Shown here piece by piece: positions 1 through 9,348 of a stretch of 64,000 bases of DNA. Below the pieces are notes generated by a model that did no database searches, was not told the DNA's origin, and saw only the letters and a list, made by a program, of their open reading frames with translations. The translations under genes and the position numbers were made by a program. Source of the DNA: Aristolochia californica (taxonomy: Eukaryota; Streptophyta; Magnoliopsida; Piperales; Aristolochiaceae); assembly GCA_029961685.1 (NCBI GenBank), contig JARWKL010000001.1, positions 25,556,295-25,620,294 on the forward strand, written 5' to 3'. Numbering within the stretch: the stretch's first letter is position 1; the number at the start of each line of letters is the position of its first letter.

Positions 1-2024
1 CAACACTCAGTTAAAAATCCCCCACCTCTCCCTTTTCCTGACGATTGCAGAACATGATATATAAAAACTAAAGGGAGTTTACAGTCCCTAAAAATTACAG
101 GCACTTTTTGAAATTATTTCTCTCAACATTTGTGCATTGTTCATTTGAATTTTTATATATACTTTTTTCTTCAATAAAAACTTGAGTTTTCACTTTCCCT
201 TCATCTCGTAAACAAAAAAAAGAGAAAAAAGCCAAATAGATCACAAAAAATTGAAAATTTTAGAGTTTATGTATGGAAAAAATTTAAAGTAATAAACAAA
301 TGTAAGTAAAGAAAAATTATTCTCACACCACAAAAGAACACAAAAGTTTTGTAATCCAAGTTTGGTAAATTCCACTAGTTCAACCCTATTAGCTCGGAAT
401 TTTAAAAGAAAAAGATTTTTCTACACATTTTTAAAAAAATGGATATGGATGCTTGAAATAAGTTAAAGATGCAAATGACCTAGGGATCCAAACCATTTAA
501 AGAGATTAACATTAAATTCTCAAGTGAACGTGCAGTGTGATATTTACCCGAATCCAACAAGCATTATTTTGCCTATTTACAAAAAGCTGACCTAACAATC
601 ATAGATGACTGTAAACTGATTTATCATGCGTCATGGGCTATGTTTTTGTAAGGAATGACTTATCGATTGGGAGTCAACACTCAGTTAAAAATCCTCCGCC
701 TCCCCCTTTTCCCAATGATTGCAGAACCTGATATATAAAAACTCAAAAGAGTTTACAATCCACAAAAATTACAAGTGCTTTTTGGAATTATCTCGCTCTA
801 CATTTGAGCATTGTGCATTTCCATTTTAAACATATACTTTTTCCTTAAATCAAAACTTGAGTTTTCACTTTTCCTTCATCTCGTAAACAAAATAAAGAGA
901 TAAAAGGAAAATAGATCACAACAAAATGAAAATTTTAGAGTTTAAGTATGGAAAGAATTTAAAGCAATAAACAAATGTAAGTAAAGAAAATTTATTCACA
1001 CACCACAAATGAAAACAAAAGTTTTGTTATCCATGTTTGGGAAATTTTACTAGTTCAACCCTATTAGGTTGGAGTTTTATAAGAAAGAGATTTTTCTACA
1101 CATGTTTTAAAAAATTGATATGCATGCTTGAAACAAGTTAAAGATACAAATGACCTATGGATCCAAACCTTTTCAAGAGAATAAAATTAAATTCTTAAAT
1201 GAACGTGCGGTGGGATATTTACCAGTGTCAAAACAGCCATTATTTTTCCCATTGACAAAAAGCTGACCTAAAGATCATATATGATTGTAAAGTGATTTAT
1301 CATGCGTAATGGGCTATATTTTTGTAAGGAATGACTTATGGATATTGCGTCAACACTCAGTTAAAAATCCCCCACCTGCCCCTTTTGCTGACGATTGCAG
1401 AACCTGAGATATCAAACCTAAAAAGAGTTTACAATCCGTAAAAATTAGAAACACTCTTTGAAATTATCTCCCTCTACATTTTCGCATTGTGCATTTCCAT
1501 TTAAGATGTATACTTTTTTCTTAAATAAAAACTTGATTTTTCACTTTTTCGTCATCTCGTAAACAAAAAAAATGATAAAAGGCTAATAGATCACAACAAA
1601 ATGAAAATTTTAGAGTTTAGGTATGGAAAGAATTTAAAGCAATAAACATATGTAAGCAAAGAAAATTTATTCTCACACCACAAATGAACACAAAAGTTTT
1701 GTTATCCTAGTTTGGGAAATTCCACTAGTTCAACCGTAATAGCTCGGAATTTTATAAGAAAGAGATTTTTCTACATATGTTTTTAAAAAAACATATGCAT
1801 GCTTGAAAGATGTTAAAGATGGAAATGGCCTATGGATCCAAACCTTTTAAAGAGAATAACATTAAATTCTCAAGTGAATGTGCGGTGGATATTTACCAGA
1901 GTCAAACAATCCATTATTTTGCCCATTTAAAAAAAGCTGACCTTACGATCATAGGCGATTGTAAAGATATTAATCATGCGTAACGGGCTTAATTTTTGTA
2001 CGGAATGACTTATGGATTGGGAGT

Positions 2025-4720
2025 CAACACTTAGTTAAAAATCCCCCGCCTCCCCCTTTTCCCGACGATTGTTGAACCTGATATATAAAAACTAAAAAGA
2101 GTTTACAGTCCTTAAAAATTACAAACACTTTTGGAATTATCTCTCTCTATATTTTTGCATTGTGCATTTTCATTTTAGATGTAAACTTTTTTCTTAAATC
2201 AAAAGTTGAGTATTCACTTCCCTTCATCTCGTAAACAAAAAAAAGAGATAAAAGCCAAATAGATCACAACAAAATGAAAATTTTAGAGTTTATATACGGA
2301 AAGGATTTAAAGCAATAAAAAAATGTAAGTAATTAAAATTTATTCACACTCCACAAATGAACACAAAACTTTTGTTATCCAAGTTTGGAAAATTCCACAA
2401 GTTCAACCCTTATAGCTCGGAATTTATAAGAAAGAGATTTTTCTACACGTGTATTAAAAAATGGATGTGCATGCTTGAAACATGTTAAATATGCAAATGA
2501 CCTATGGATACAAACCTTTTAATGAGAATAACATTAAATTCTTAAGTGAACGTGTTGTGGGATATTTACCCGAGTCAAATAAGCCATTATTTTGCCCATT
2601 TACAAAAAGCTGCCTAGCGATCATAGAAGATTGTAAAGTGATTTATCATGTGTAAAGGGCTATATTTTTTTAAACAATGACTTATGGATTAGGAGTCAAC
2701 ACTCAGTTAAAAATCTCCCGCCTCTCCCTTTTCCCGAAGATTGCAGAACCTGATATATAGAAACTACAATGAGTTTACAATCCCTAAAAATTACAAACAC
2801 TTTTCTGAATTATCTCTCTCTAGATTTGTGCATTGTGCATTTCCATTTTATATGTATACTTTTTTCTTAAATACAAACTTGAGTTTTCACTTTCCCTTCA
2901 TCTCGTAAACGAAAAAAAGAGATAAAAGGCGAATAGATCACGACAAACTAAAAATTTTAGAGTTTATGTATGGAAATAATTTAAAGATATAAACAATTGT
3001 AAGTAAATAAAATTAATTCACACACCACAAATGAACACAAAAGTTTTGTTATCCAAGTTTGGGAAATTCCACTTGTTCAACCTTAGTAGCTGGGAATTTT
3101 ATAAGAAAGAGTTTTTCAACACATGTTTTAAAAAATGGATATGCAAGCTTGAAACATGTTAAAAATACAAATTACCTATGGATCCAAACCTTTTAAAAAG
3201 AATAACATTAAATTCTCAAGTGAACGTACGGTGTGATATTTATCTGAGTCAAACAGGCCATTATTTTTCCCATTTACAAAAAGCTGACCTAACGATCATA
3301 GATGACTGTAAAGTGATTTATCATGCATAACGGGCTATATTTTTGTAAGGAATGACTAATGGATTGGGAGTCAACACTCAGTTAAAAATCCCCCGCCTCC
3401 CCCTTTTCCGACGATTGTTGAACCTGATATATAAAATCTAAAAAGAGTTTACAGTCCCTAAAAATTACAAACACTTTTGGAATTATCTCTCTCTATATTT
3501 TTGCATTGTGCATTTACATTTAAGATGTAAACTTTTTTCTTAAATCAAAAGTTGAGTTTTCACTTCCCTTCATCTTGTTAAACAAAAAAAGAGATAAAAA
3601 CCAAAATAGATAACATCAAAATGAAAATTTTAGAGTTTATATATGGAAAGGATTTAAAGCAATAAACAAATTTAAATAATTAAAATTTATACACACTCCA
3701 CAAATGAACACAAAACTTTTGTCATCCAAGTTTGGGAAATTCCACAAGTTCAACACTAATAGCTCGGAATTTATAAGAAAGAGATTTTTCTACACATTTA
3801 TTAAAAAATAGATATGCATGCTTGAAACATGTTAGAGATGCAAATGACCAATGAATCCAATCCTTTTAATCAGAATAACATTAAATTCTTAAGTGAACGT
3901 GTTGTGGGATATTTACCCGAGTCAAACAAGCCATTATTTTGCCCGTTTACAAAAAGCTGACCTAACGATCATAGATGATTGTAAAGTGATTTACCATGTG
4001 TAAAGGGCTATATTTTTTTTAAAGAATGACTTATGGATTAGGAGTCAACACTCAGTTAAAAATCCCCCGCCTCCCCCTTTTCCCGAAGATTGCAGAACCT
4101 GATATATAGAAACTACAATGAGTTTATAATCCCTATCAATTAAAAAAACTTTTCTGAATTATCTCTCTCTACATTTGTGCATTGTGCATTTCTATTTTTT
4201 ATGTATACTTTTTTCTTAAATACAAACTTGCGTTTTCACTTTCCCTTCATCTCTAAATGAAAAAAAGAGATAAAAGGCAAATAGATCACAACAAACTAAA
4301 CATTTTAAAGTTTATGTATGGAAAGAATTTAAAGCAATAAACAAATGTAAGTAAAGAAAATTTATTCACACGCCAAAAATGAACACAAAAATTTTGTTCT
4401 CCAAGTTTAGGAAATTCCACTAGTTCAACCCTATTAGCTCGGAATTTTATAAGAAAGAGATTTTTCTACACATGTTTTAAAAAATGGATATGCAAGCTTG
4501 AAACATGTTAAAGATGCAAGTGACCTATGGATCCAAACCTTTTAAAGAGGATAATATTAAATTCTCAAGTGAACGTACGGTGGGATAATTACCCGAGTCA
4601 AACTGGCCATTATTTTTCCCATTTACAAAAAGCTGACCTAACGATCATAGATGATTGTAAAGTGATTTATCATGCGTAATGGGCTATATTTGTGTAAGGA
4701 ATGGCTTATGGATTGGGAGT
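2025..4720 (+). repeat. Higher-order repeat: two copies of a two-unit (dimer) block
   Basis: Unit 2025-2696 resembles unit 3372-4045 more than its direct neighbours. Both read GATTGTTGAACCTG, have AAACACTTTTGGAATTATC with one T fewer than usual, and have ATCAAAAGTTGAG. Unit 2697-3371 likewise pairs with 4046-4720: both read CGAAGATTGCAGAACC, ATATAGAAACTACAATGAG and AATACAAACTTG. This alternation gives a dimer of about 1,348 bp present twice, at 2025-3371 and 3372-4720. It is best explained by unequal exchange in steps of two units. It does not extend visibly to the flanking units. Confidence 0.8.
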
Positions 4721-5244
4721 CAACATTCAGTTAAAAATCCCCCGCCTCCCCCTTTTCCCGATGATTGGAGAACCTAATATATAAAAACTATAAAGATTTT
4801 ACAGTCCCTAAAAATTACAGATATTTTTTGGAATTACCTCTCTAAACTTGTGCATTGTGTATTTCCATTTTAGATGTATACTTTTTTATTAAATCAAAAC
4901 TTGAGTTTTCACTCTCCCTTCATTTTGTGACAAAAAAAAAAGAGATTAAAGGCTAATAGATCACAACAAAATCAAAATTGCAGAGTTTATGTATGGAAAG
5001 AATTTAAAGCAATAAAAATTTAAGTAAAGAAAATTTATTCACACACCACAAACAAACACAAAAGTTTTGTTATCCAAGTTTGGGAAATTCCACTATTTCA
5101 ACCCTAATGGCTCGAAATTTTATATGAAAGAGATTTTTCTACATATGTTTTAAACAAAGAATATGAATACTTGAAACATGTTAAAGATGCAAATGACCTA
5201 TGGATCCAAACCTTTTAAAGAGAATAACATTAAATTCTCAAGTG

Positions 5245-5249
5245 AACGT
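5245..5249 (+). other. Target site duplication, left copy (AACGT)
   Basis: Five satellite bases immediately before the TG that opens the 5' LTR. The uninterrupted satellite reads GTGAACGTGCGGTGGG here, so AACGT is the original target. The right copy at 10827-10831 reads AACAT. Five bases is the usual target duplication length for plant Ty3-gypsy elements. Confidence 0.85.
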
Positions 5250-5569
5250 TGATAGATGCCAGATTCTGACATGAGAACTAGGTTAATTATAATATAATAG
5301 CCCATATAATTGTGTTATAGGTGGTTATTTATCGGTTTTCAATTGAAACGTGCATTTATTGATTTTGGCATTAATCACTGTCTATATTGCATATTTTTCT
5401 CTCCTGAATTATATTTCATTGCTTTTAGGGTTTATTTCTTCCTAAAATAAGTTTTATGGATTCAATTATGGAATTTTAGGAGAATTTTAGAGGAGAAGGA
5501 GATATTTACCAAAATTCCATTAGTGAAAGGGAGATAGATTTTTAGGGTAAAATCATTTTGAAAGAAAAG

Positions 5570-6070
5570 GGAGCTTGAGGGGGAAACATAGGGGAGGCCG
5601 TCGACCGTTCGGAGGGAAGACCCGAGAGGGCTCCCTCGGAACGTCGTTCGTCACTGTCGTCCACCCCCATCCTGCAACTGAGAACAGACCCAAGGAGAGC
5701 TCGAGAGAGTCTCCGTCACGGAGAGTTCGACGCTGCCATTTTCTGCTCGCCAGGCTAAGAGGTGACCCGAGAGGGCTCCTCCGGCGCCGATTCCCCATTT
5801 CGACCATCCTCCAGTGTCGATTACCCATTTCCGACCATTTCTAGGAGCTATTCCGACTCTAACCGAGACTCGAGTGAGCCGGTCAGATGACTTCGGCTCC
5901 ATTCCGTCGAACGCCGATCATCACCTCCATCCGTGGGTTTCTATCCTTCTTTGCCGGCGTCGTCTCTAGGCTCCGGCCACTCACTCTTGCAACCCGAAGC
6001 CATCAATATCTGGAAATTGCAGCACCCGTGAGAACGAGCCTGTGCTGCCTGAACGAGAGGAAGGAGAAGG
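5570..6070 (+). other. GC- and CpG-rich core of the 5' LTR
   Basis: This stretch stands out from the roughly 70% AT surroundings. It is rich in CG dinucleotides (CCGTCGACCGTTCGG, CCTCGGAACGTCGTTCG) and repeats short CGAGAG/CGAGAC motifs. The same stretch occurs in the 3' LTR at about 9665-10160. Open frames of up to about 90-100 codons run through it on both strands, as expected of GC-rich DNA with few stop codons; none looks like a known protein. Its function, if any, could be promoter or leader sequence, but that is inference. Confidence 0.6.
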
Positions 6071-6233
6071 GGAGTAATCCACCATTTTGTAATTTAATTT
6101 TCTTTATTAAATTTGATTTGAGAATTAATGTTTATGGAATATTTTTCTTTTGGGATATTTGATTAAATTAGCTACTTAGGGTAGGATTGTAATTTAGGTT
6201 CAATTTTGGTATTTTAATCTAATTTCTGTCTTT

Positions 6234-6508
6234 CACTCTATGCACCCGAGAGGGGCTAGACGCAAGGATTGAGAAATCGGATTCGTGATTACGTGGTGCT
6301 CGAGAGAGGCACGAATCACTGTAAAATTTAGAGTTGATAATTTAGCATCATCACAATAGGAAATTGATTCTCTGCATTTTATTGTAATCCGATCTCTGTC
6401 ATTAACTTTAGGTGCCCAAGAGGCGCTAGACACAAGGATTGAGAATCCGGATTTGTGGTTACGTGGCGCTCGAGAGAGGCACGAATCACGGTAAAATCCA
6501 GAGTTGAT
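6234..6508 (+). repeat. Duplicated ~105-bp module inside the 5' LTR, each copy with a hairpin
   Basis: Two copies lie about 170 bp apart, at 6234-6338 and 6404-6508. Both contain GCTAGAC-CAAGGATTGAG, an ACGTGG stretch, GCTCGAGAGAGGCACGAATC and a GTAAAAT-AGAGTTGAT end. In the first copy GATTCGTG (6280-6287) and CACGAATC (6310-6317) are perfect inverted repeats with a 22-nt spacer. In the second copy GATTTGTG (6450-6457) faces CACGAATC (6480-6487), one pair being G-T in RNA. The duplication is also in the 3' LTR (about 10335-10440 and 10500-10600), so it predates the insertion. Confidence 0.8.
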
Positions 6509-6685
6509 GTTTCCTCTTGGGCAATTAGTTAATTAGATTATTGTTTGATAATTTAGGATATAATTAGAGTTTAGTTCAGATTAATTCATCATATTTGGTT
6601 AGGCTAGTTGACTGAAGAATACACAAAATTCAGTCCTCCCTGTGGATATGACCCTCGCTTCCCTCGCTTTTATACGTTTGCGAGG

Positions 6686-6693
6686 TATAAAAG
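6686..6693 (+). promoter_or_regulatory. TATAAAAG motif near the 5' LTR end (weak candidate)
   Basis: GAGGTATAAAAGCCGATG is conserved in both LTRs (10794-10801 in the 3' copy). It looks like a TATA box, but it sits only about 24-32 bp before the LTR end, which would leave almost no R and U5 region. It is therefore probably not the element's own promoter. It is noted because it is conserved and matches the motif. Confidence 0.2.
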
Positions 6694-6723
6694 CCGATGT
6701 CATTAAATTTCACATTAAGTTTT

Positions 6724-6741
6724 TGGCGTCGTTGCCGGGGA
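6724..6741 (+). other. Primer binding site of the retrotransposon
   Basis: TGGCGTCGTTGCCGGGGA starts six bases after the 5' LTR. It matches the TGGCG-CGTTGCCGGGGA primer site found in Athila/Calypso-type plant elements, with T in place of the usual C at the sixth base. That site is generally attributed to a tRNA-Asp 3' end; I did not check the tRNA itself. It primes minus-strand DNA synthesis and confirms where the LTR ends. Confidence 0.85.
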
Positions 6742-6805
6742 GGCACGTATTAAGTGTATTTCTTTGTTCTCCATGGTCGTAGGTTAGGATTAAAAAAAAA
6801 AGCAC
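6742..6805 (+). other. Leader remnant and internal deletion point
   Basis: Only about 60 bp separate the primer site from integrase-coding sequence, where a complete element would have a leader, gag and most of pol. The join lies at or near an A10 run (6792-6801). Several kilobases have been lost here, compared with the typical layout of the family. The exact breakpoint cannot be placed without a complete relative. Confidence 0.7.
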
Positions 6806-7228
6806 ATGCTTATGACTCCTATTGGGATGTCTCCATTTCGCCTAGTGTTTGGCAAAGCATGTCATCTACCTGTTGAGCTTGAGCATAGAGCTTATTGGGT
6901 TATTAAGGCTTTGAATTTTGATTTGGCTCAAGCTGGTGAGGAGAGGAAATTGCAATTGAATGAGTTGGAGGAGATACGTCATGATACTTATGAGAATGTC
7001 AAACTGTATAAGGAGCGAACAAAACTTTTACATGATAAATCTATTTTTCACATATATTTTACTTTTGGGCATAATGTTTTACTTTATAACTCATGATTGC
7101 ATTTGTTTCCAATGACGCTGAGATCCAGGTGGTCAACGGGTCAACGACTCAAACCGTATCTTGAGAATGTCCCCACACTAGAGGAGGTGATGGTGATTTT
7201 CTTGGAGGAACCTATCCATTCATCTTGA
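6806..7228 (+). pseudogene. Integrase C-terminal remnant (Athila-like pol)
   Basis: What remains of pol is the segment after the integrase catalytic core. The first 97 codons run to a TGA at 7094-7096 and contain [20 protein letters not shown], then [17 protein letters not shown] and LQLNELEE, which are the usual wording of plant Athila/Calypso/Cyclops integrases. The frame stays open after that TGA for another 43 codons to the TGA at 7226-7228, with RSRW, GQRLKPYLE and a final LEEP-like end, all expected of this C-terminal tail. Roughly 30 residues expected between RSRW and GQRLKP are missing, and the neighbouring frame reads EIQVVNG here, so a small deletion with a frame change has occurred. 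No catalytic DDE residues are included. It is not functional. Confidence 0.88.
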
Positions 7229-7987
7229 TTGCATCAGAGTCTTTCTTATGACTATAAACTTAGCACATTGTGGGCAATCCCCACGTTTCAATCCCTTTAT
7301 ACATTACAGTTTTTATTCTTGGCTTATTCATTCTTATTGAGATAACCTTTGGTGTACTCTGGTCTTGATTGATTGGAGGTCCCCCGGCGATGCTGCCCCG
7401 TCATGGACTCGGGGTACTCTCTTGCCGGCTGAGAGCGTAAATGGTTTCAGTAGTCGATGACCAGACTTTTGGTCCCTTGTTTGAGAGGTCTGTACTCAAA
7501 CAACCGTTCTGGGATTGACCAGTTCGAACTTGAAGTATTGAATGAAAACCTTATGGTGAGTAACTCAAGGATTTGTGTTCAACGCATGATTCCTACTGCC
7601 TTCAGTGGCCATTCACACGAAGATTTCTTCAAAGTGTGTTTTAGGATAGTGGTTTCATCTACGGATGATTACCTACGGGTATGGCTGATACGAGTAAACC
7701 TTCTTCGAGGGAGACTATGTATCATTCTTAGGGGTCTTTATTGACTCTCTTCCGTATTATTATTGATGACCAAACACATATGGTCCCACTTATGGATTTA
7801 GGAGCCCTGAGGGAGCTTAACCCTTACTTTGTTGGAGTATAACTCGCTAAGTTGTGAGTCAATTGGAGTAGTAGCTACTAGAAGAGAAGACTGGCATCAG
7901 AACCGACATTAAGGCCAGCAATAAATCTTCTAATAAATCAGATATTTTTGTGATTGTTAGTTGGGTTGTTTGATGATGTGTCATGCT

Positions 7988-8002
7988 CTAGGTTTGGGGG
8001 TG
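7988..8002 (+). other. Polypurine-tract-like motif, internal copy 1
   Basis: TCTAGGTTTGGGGGTGTTT matches the TTTGGGGGTG wording that precedes the 3' LTR in Athila/Tat-type elements, but it lies about 1.35 kb upstream of the 3' LTR. It may be a second plus-strand priming site or a relic of an older end. Confidence 0.4.
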
Positions 8003-8143
8003 TTTGCTGATATCTCTTTTCCTTGCACTGTTTGGCTTTGCTTTACTTCTTGTGTGCCAATGGAGCATATGGTTTCCATGAGTTTCATTATTCTTTAGCT
8101 GTTATTCCTTTTTGTAGTGGTTCTGGTGTTTTAACTTTTCCCC

Positions 8144-8192
8144 GTTGAGGACAAGTAAGGTTTAGGTTTGGGAGGGGGGGGGGGGGGGGGGG
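8144..8192 (+). other. Polypurine-tract-like motif, internal copy 2, with a G19 run
   Basis: GTTGAGGACAAGTAAGG followed by TTTAGGTTTGGGA and a run of 19 G (8174-8192). The TTGAGGACAAG...TTTGGGGG wording is typical of the region directly before the 3' LTR in this plant group, yet here it is about 1.16 kb upstream. The G run probably grew by slippage from the natural G5-G6 of the motif. Confidence 0.5.
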
Positions 8193-8715
8193 AGAAATGA
8201 CTCTTTTATGTCTTAGCAATGATTTTCTTTTGATTTTTGTTCTTGGTTTTCAAATTTCTCCTCTTAGTATGTGGTTAACTTTAGTAGAGTTAAAATAACT
8301 TGCTCAAATGTGTTTCAAAATTTTTCGTAAAATTGTGTAGAACATGCCTATTAGAAATCTAATATCATTTGTTGTGATCCATGAGAGTTCAGTGGGATAA
8401 CTTACTATTGCATTAGATTTGGAACTTAGTTGCAAAAGAGAATATGTAAATCTAGTGTTGATCTATGTTAGTCTGAATAGTCTTGTATGCCTGTTTGAAC
8501 TCATTCCTTTTTATATCTCAGTGAAATTCCTTGTTGTAATGTATGAACGCAAATGGAAATGCGCTTGCTTGCAAAAGATAGATAACTTCAGAAACAGCCT
8601 GGGCAAACCTAGGGACATGTCCCAGAATAGTCAGTTACTTAAAAATAAGTGCATGTGCAGTGAAGACGAATACCAAAATGGCGGTAATACCAAAAATATT
8701 CAGTGGAACAAAAAT

Positions 8716-8755
8716 TACGCTGGTAATAGCAAAAATACGCTAGTAATAGTGTAAA
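8716..8755 (+). repeat. Short tandem repeat, 20 bp x 2
   Basis: TACGCTGGTAATAGCAAAAA is followed directly by TACGCTAGTAATAGTGTAAAA. A weaker relative, GCGGTAATACCAAAAATAT, lies at 8681-8699. It is small-scale duplication within the retrotransposon's internal region. Confidence 0.6.
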
Positions 8756-9310
8756 ATGAGTTTAAATCTGGAAGCAATGAGTTTGCTTAACTTTGATGAT
8801 GAATTGTAACTTGAAAGAAGTTGCAGGTCAAGATTGAAATTGGTATACTTCTTTTGTGAGATTGTCAGACAACAGGCTTATTCTACTATTTTCTCTTGAT
8901 TGTGATGTGACCAGGATTTTATTGTTATTTGTTGCCTCTTTGTTCTATTGAAGTAATTGCTTATGGGTCACATTGGTTCAGGTGGAGTAACAATGAGTGT
9001 ATTTGGATTGATAATGTGCTATATTTTACATAGGTTTTCAAATTGAGCAGGGTTTCAAATGATTTTCAGATATTTTACGATACTAAGTGTTAGTCATATG
9101 CTAATGAGGAGTAAATTTTCTTCAGTTTTTTTTTATATTATTGATTTAAATGATTTTTTTGGGTAAATTCCATCCAAACCCTCACGAGACACAACTCGTC
9201 CACTACTGTAAAGTAGCGGTTTAACGGCTTGTTGCATGCACTAAATGCAATCGTGTTCCCTACGAAAGTGACATTTTGTTTTCGTAGGCTTAATTTTGGT
9301 TCTATTGTTG

Positions 9311-9331
9311 TTTTGCTAGGGACTAGCAAAA
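9311..9331 (+). other. Perfect hairpin directly before the polypurine tract
   Basis: TTTTGCTAG (9311-9319) and CTAGCAAAA (9323-9331) are exact inverted repeats of nine bases with a three-base loop, GGA. It abuts the purine-rich tract. In the RNA it could form a stable stem. A role in plus-strand priming or RNA 3' end handling is inference only. Confidence 0.7.
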
Positions 9332-9348
9332 ATTTAGGTTTGGGAGTG
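9332..9348 (+). other. Polypurine tract before the 3' LTR
   Basis: ATTTAGGTTTGGGAGTG ends exactly where the 3' LTR begins with TGATAG. It matches the AGTTTGGGGGTG type of tract seen in Athila/Tat-like elements, with one G replaced by A. It is the expected primer for plus-strand synthesis. Confidence 0.75.

Larger units (their letters stand above)
1..5249 (+). repeat. Satellite array, block 1 (plus orientation, ~674-bp units)
   Basis: Tandem AT-rich satellite. The landmark CAACACTCAGTTAAAAATCC recurs at 1, 675, 1351, 2025, 2697, 3372, 4046 and 4721, so spacing is 672-676 bp. Each unit shows the same order of blocks: the CAACAC landmark, a C-rich box, a TATATAAAAAC stretch, a CT-rich stretch, a doubled TGTGCAT, a variable A-tract flanked by ATCTC and GAGAT, the segment GATATGCATGCTTG, a conserved GGATCC, then GTGCGGTGGGATATTTACC. 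There is no coding capacity: stops occur in all frames and reading frames are not shared between units. The last unit is cut at 5249 by a retrotransposon and resumes at 10827. I do not recognise the family by name. Confidence 0.97.
5250..6717 (+). repeat. 5' long terminal repeat
   Basis: It matches 9349-10826 along its whole length. It opens with TGATAGATGCCAGATTC; its last bases are TTTCACATTA where the 3' copy has TTTCACATCA, so the terminal CA has become TA. Three zones are visible: an AT-rich first 320 bp, a GC- and CpG-rich centre (about 5570-6070), and an AT-rich end containing a duplicated ~105-bp module (6234-6338 and 6404-6508). The first 145 bp differ from the 3' LTR at about seven positions, which indicates an insertion that is not recent. 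LTRs of this class carry the promoter and polyadenylation signals; I could not place the transcription start. Confidence 0.93.
7229..9310 (+). other. Internal region of the retrotransposon without recognisable genes
   Basis: This 2.1-kb stretch occupies the place where Athila-type elements carry an env-like frame and 3' untranslated region. I recognise no protein domain. Open frames at 7457-7744 (95 codons) and 8419-8754 (111 codons) show no known motif, no signal peptide or convincing membrane pattern, and may be chance. The stretch holds two polypurine-tract-like sites (7988-8002 and 8144-8192), a 19-base G run, and a short tandem repeat at 8716-8755. Base composition is mixed and unlike the satellite on either side, so it belongs to the element. 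Confidence 0.6.

Noticed and set aside
5553..5902. Overlapping 83-91 codon open frames on both strands of the 5' LTR
   Set aside because: They lie in the GC-rich LTR core, where stops are rare. The 3' LTR has a related frame (9618-9926, minus) only because it is a copy. No known domain is seen.
6686..6693. TATAAAAG as the retrotransposon promoter
   Set aside because: It is too close to the LTR end to leave room for R and U5. Kept only as a weak motif.
7457..7744. 95-codon plus-strand open frame in the retrotransposon
   Set aside because: No env-like, membrane or other motif is visible; its length is compatible with chance and it has no support from a second copy.
8419..8754. 111-codon plus-strand open frame in the retrotransposon
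   Set aside because: It has a hydrophobic start but no recognisable domain, and its end runs into a short tandem repeat. Not called as a gene.
8144..9348. A nested solo element between the middle polypurine-like tract and the 3' LTR
   Set aside because: No TG/CA ends, inverted repeats or duplicated target could be found at the edges of 8193-9330.
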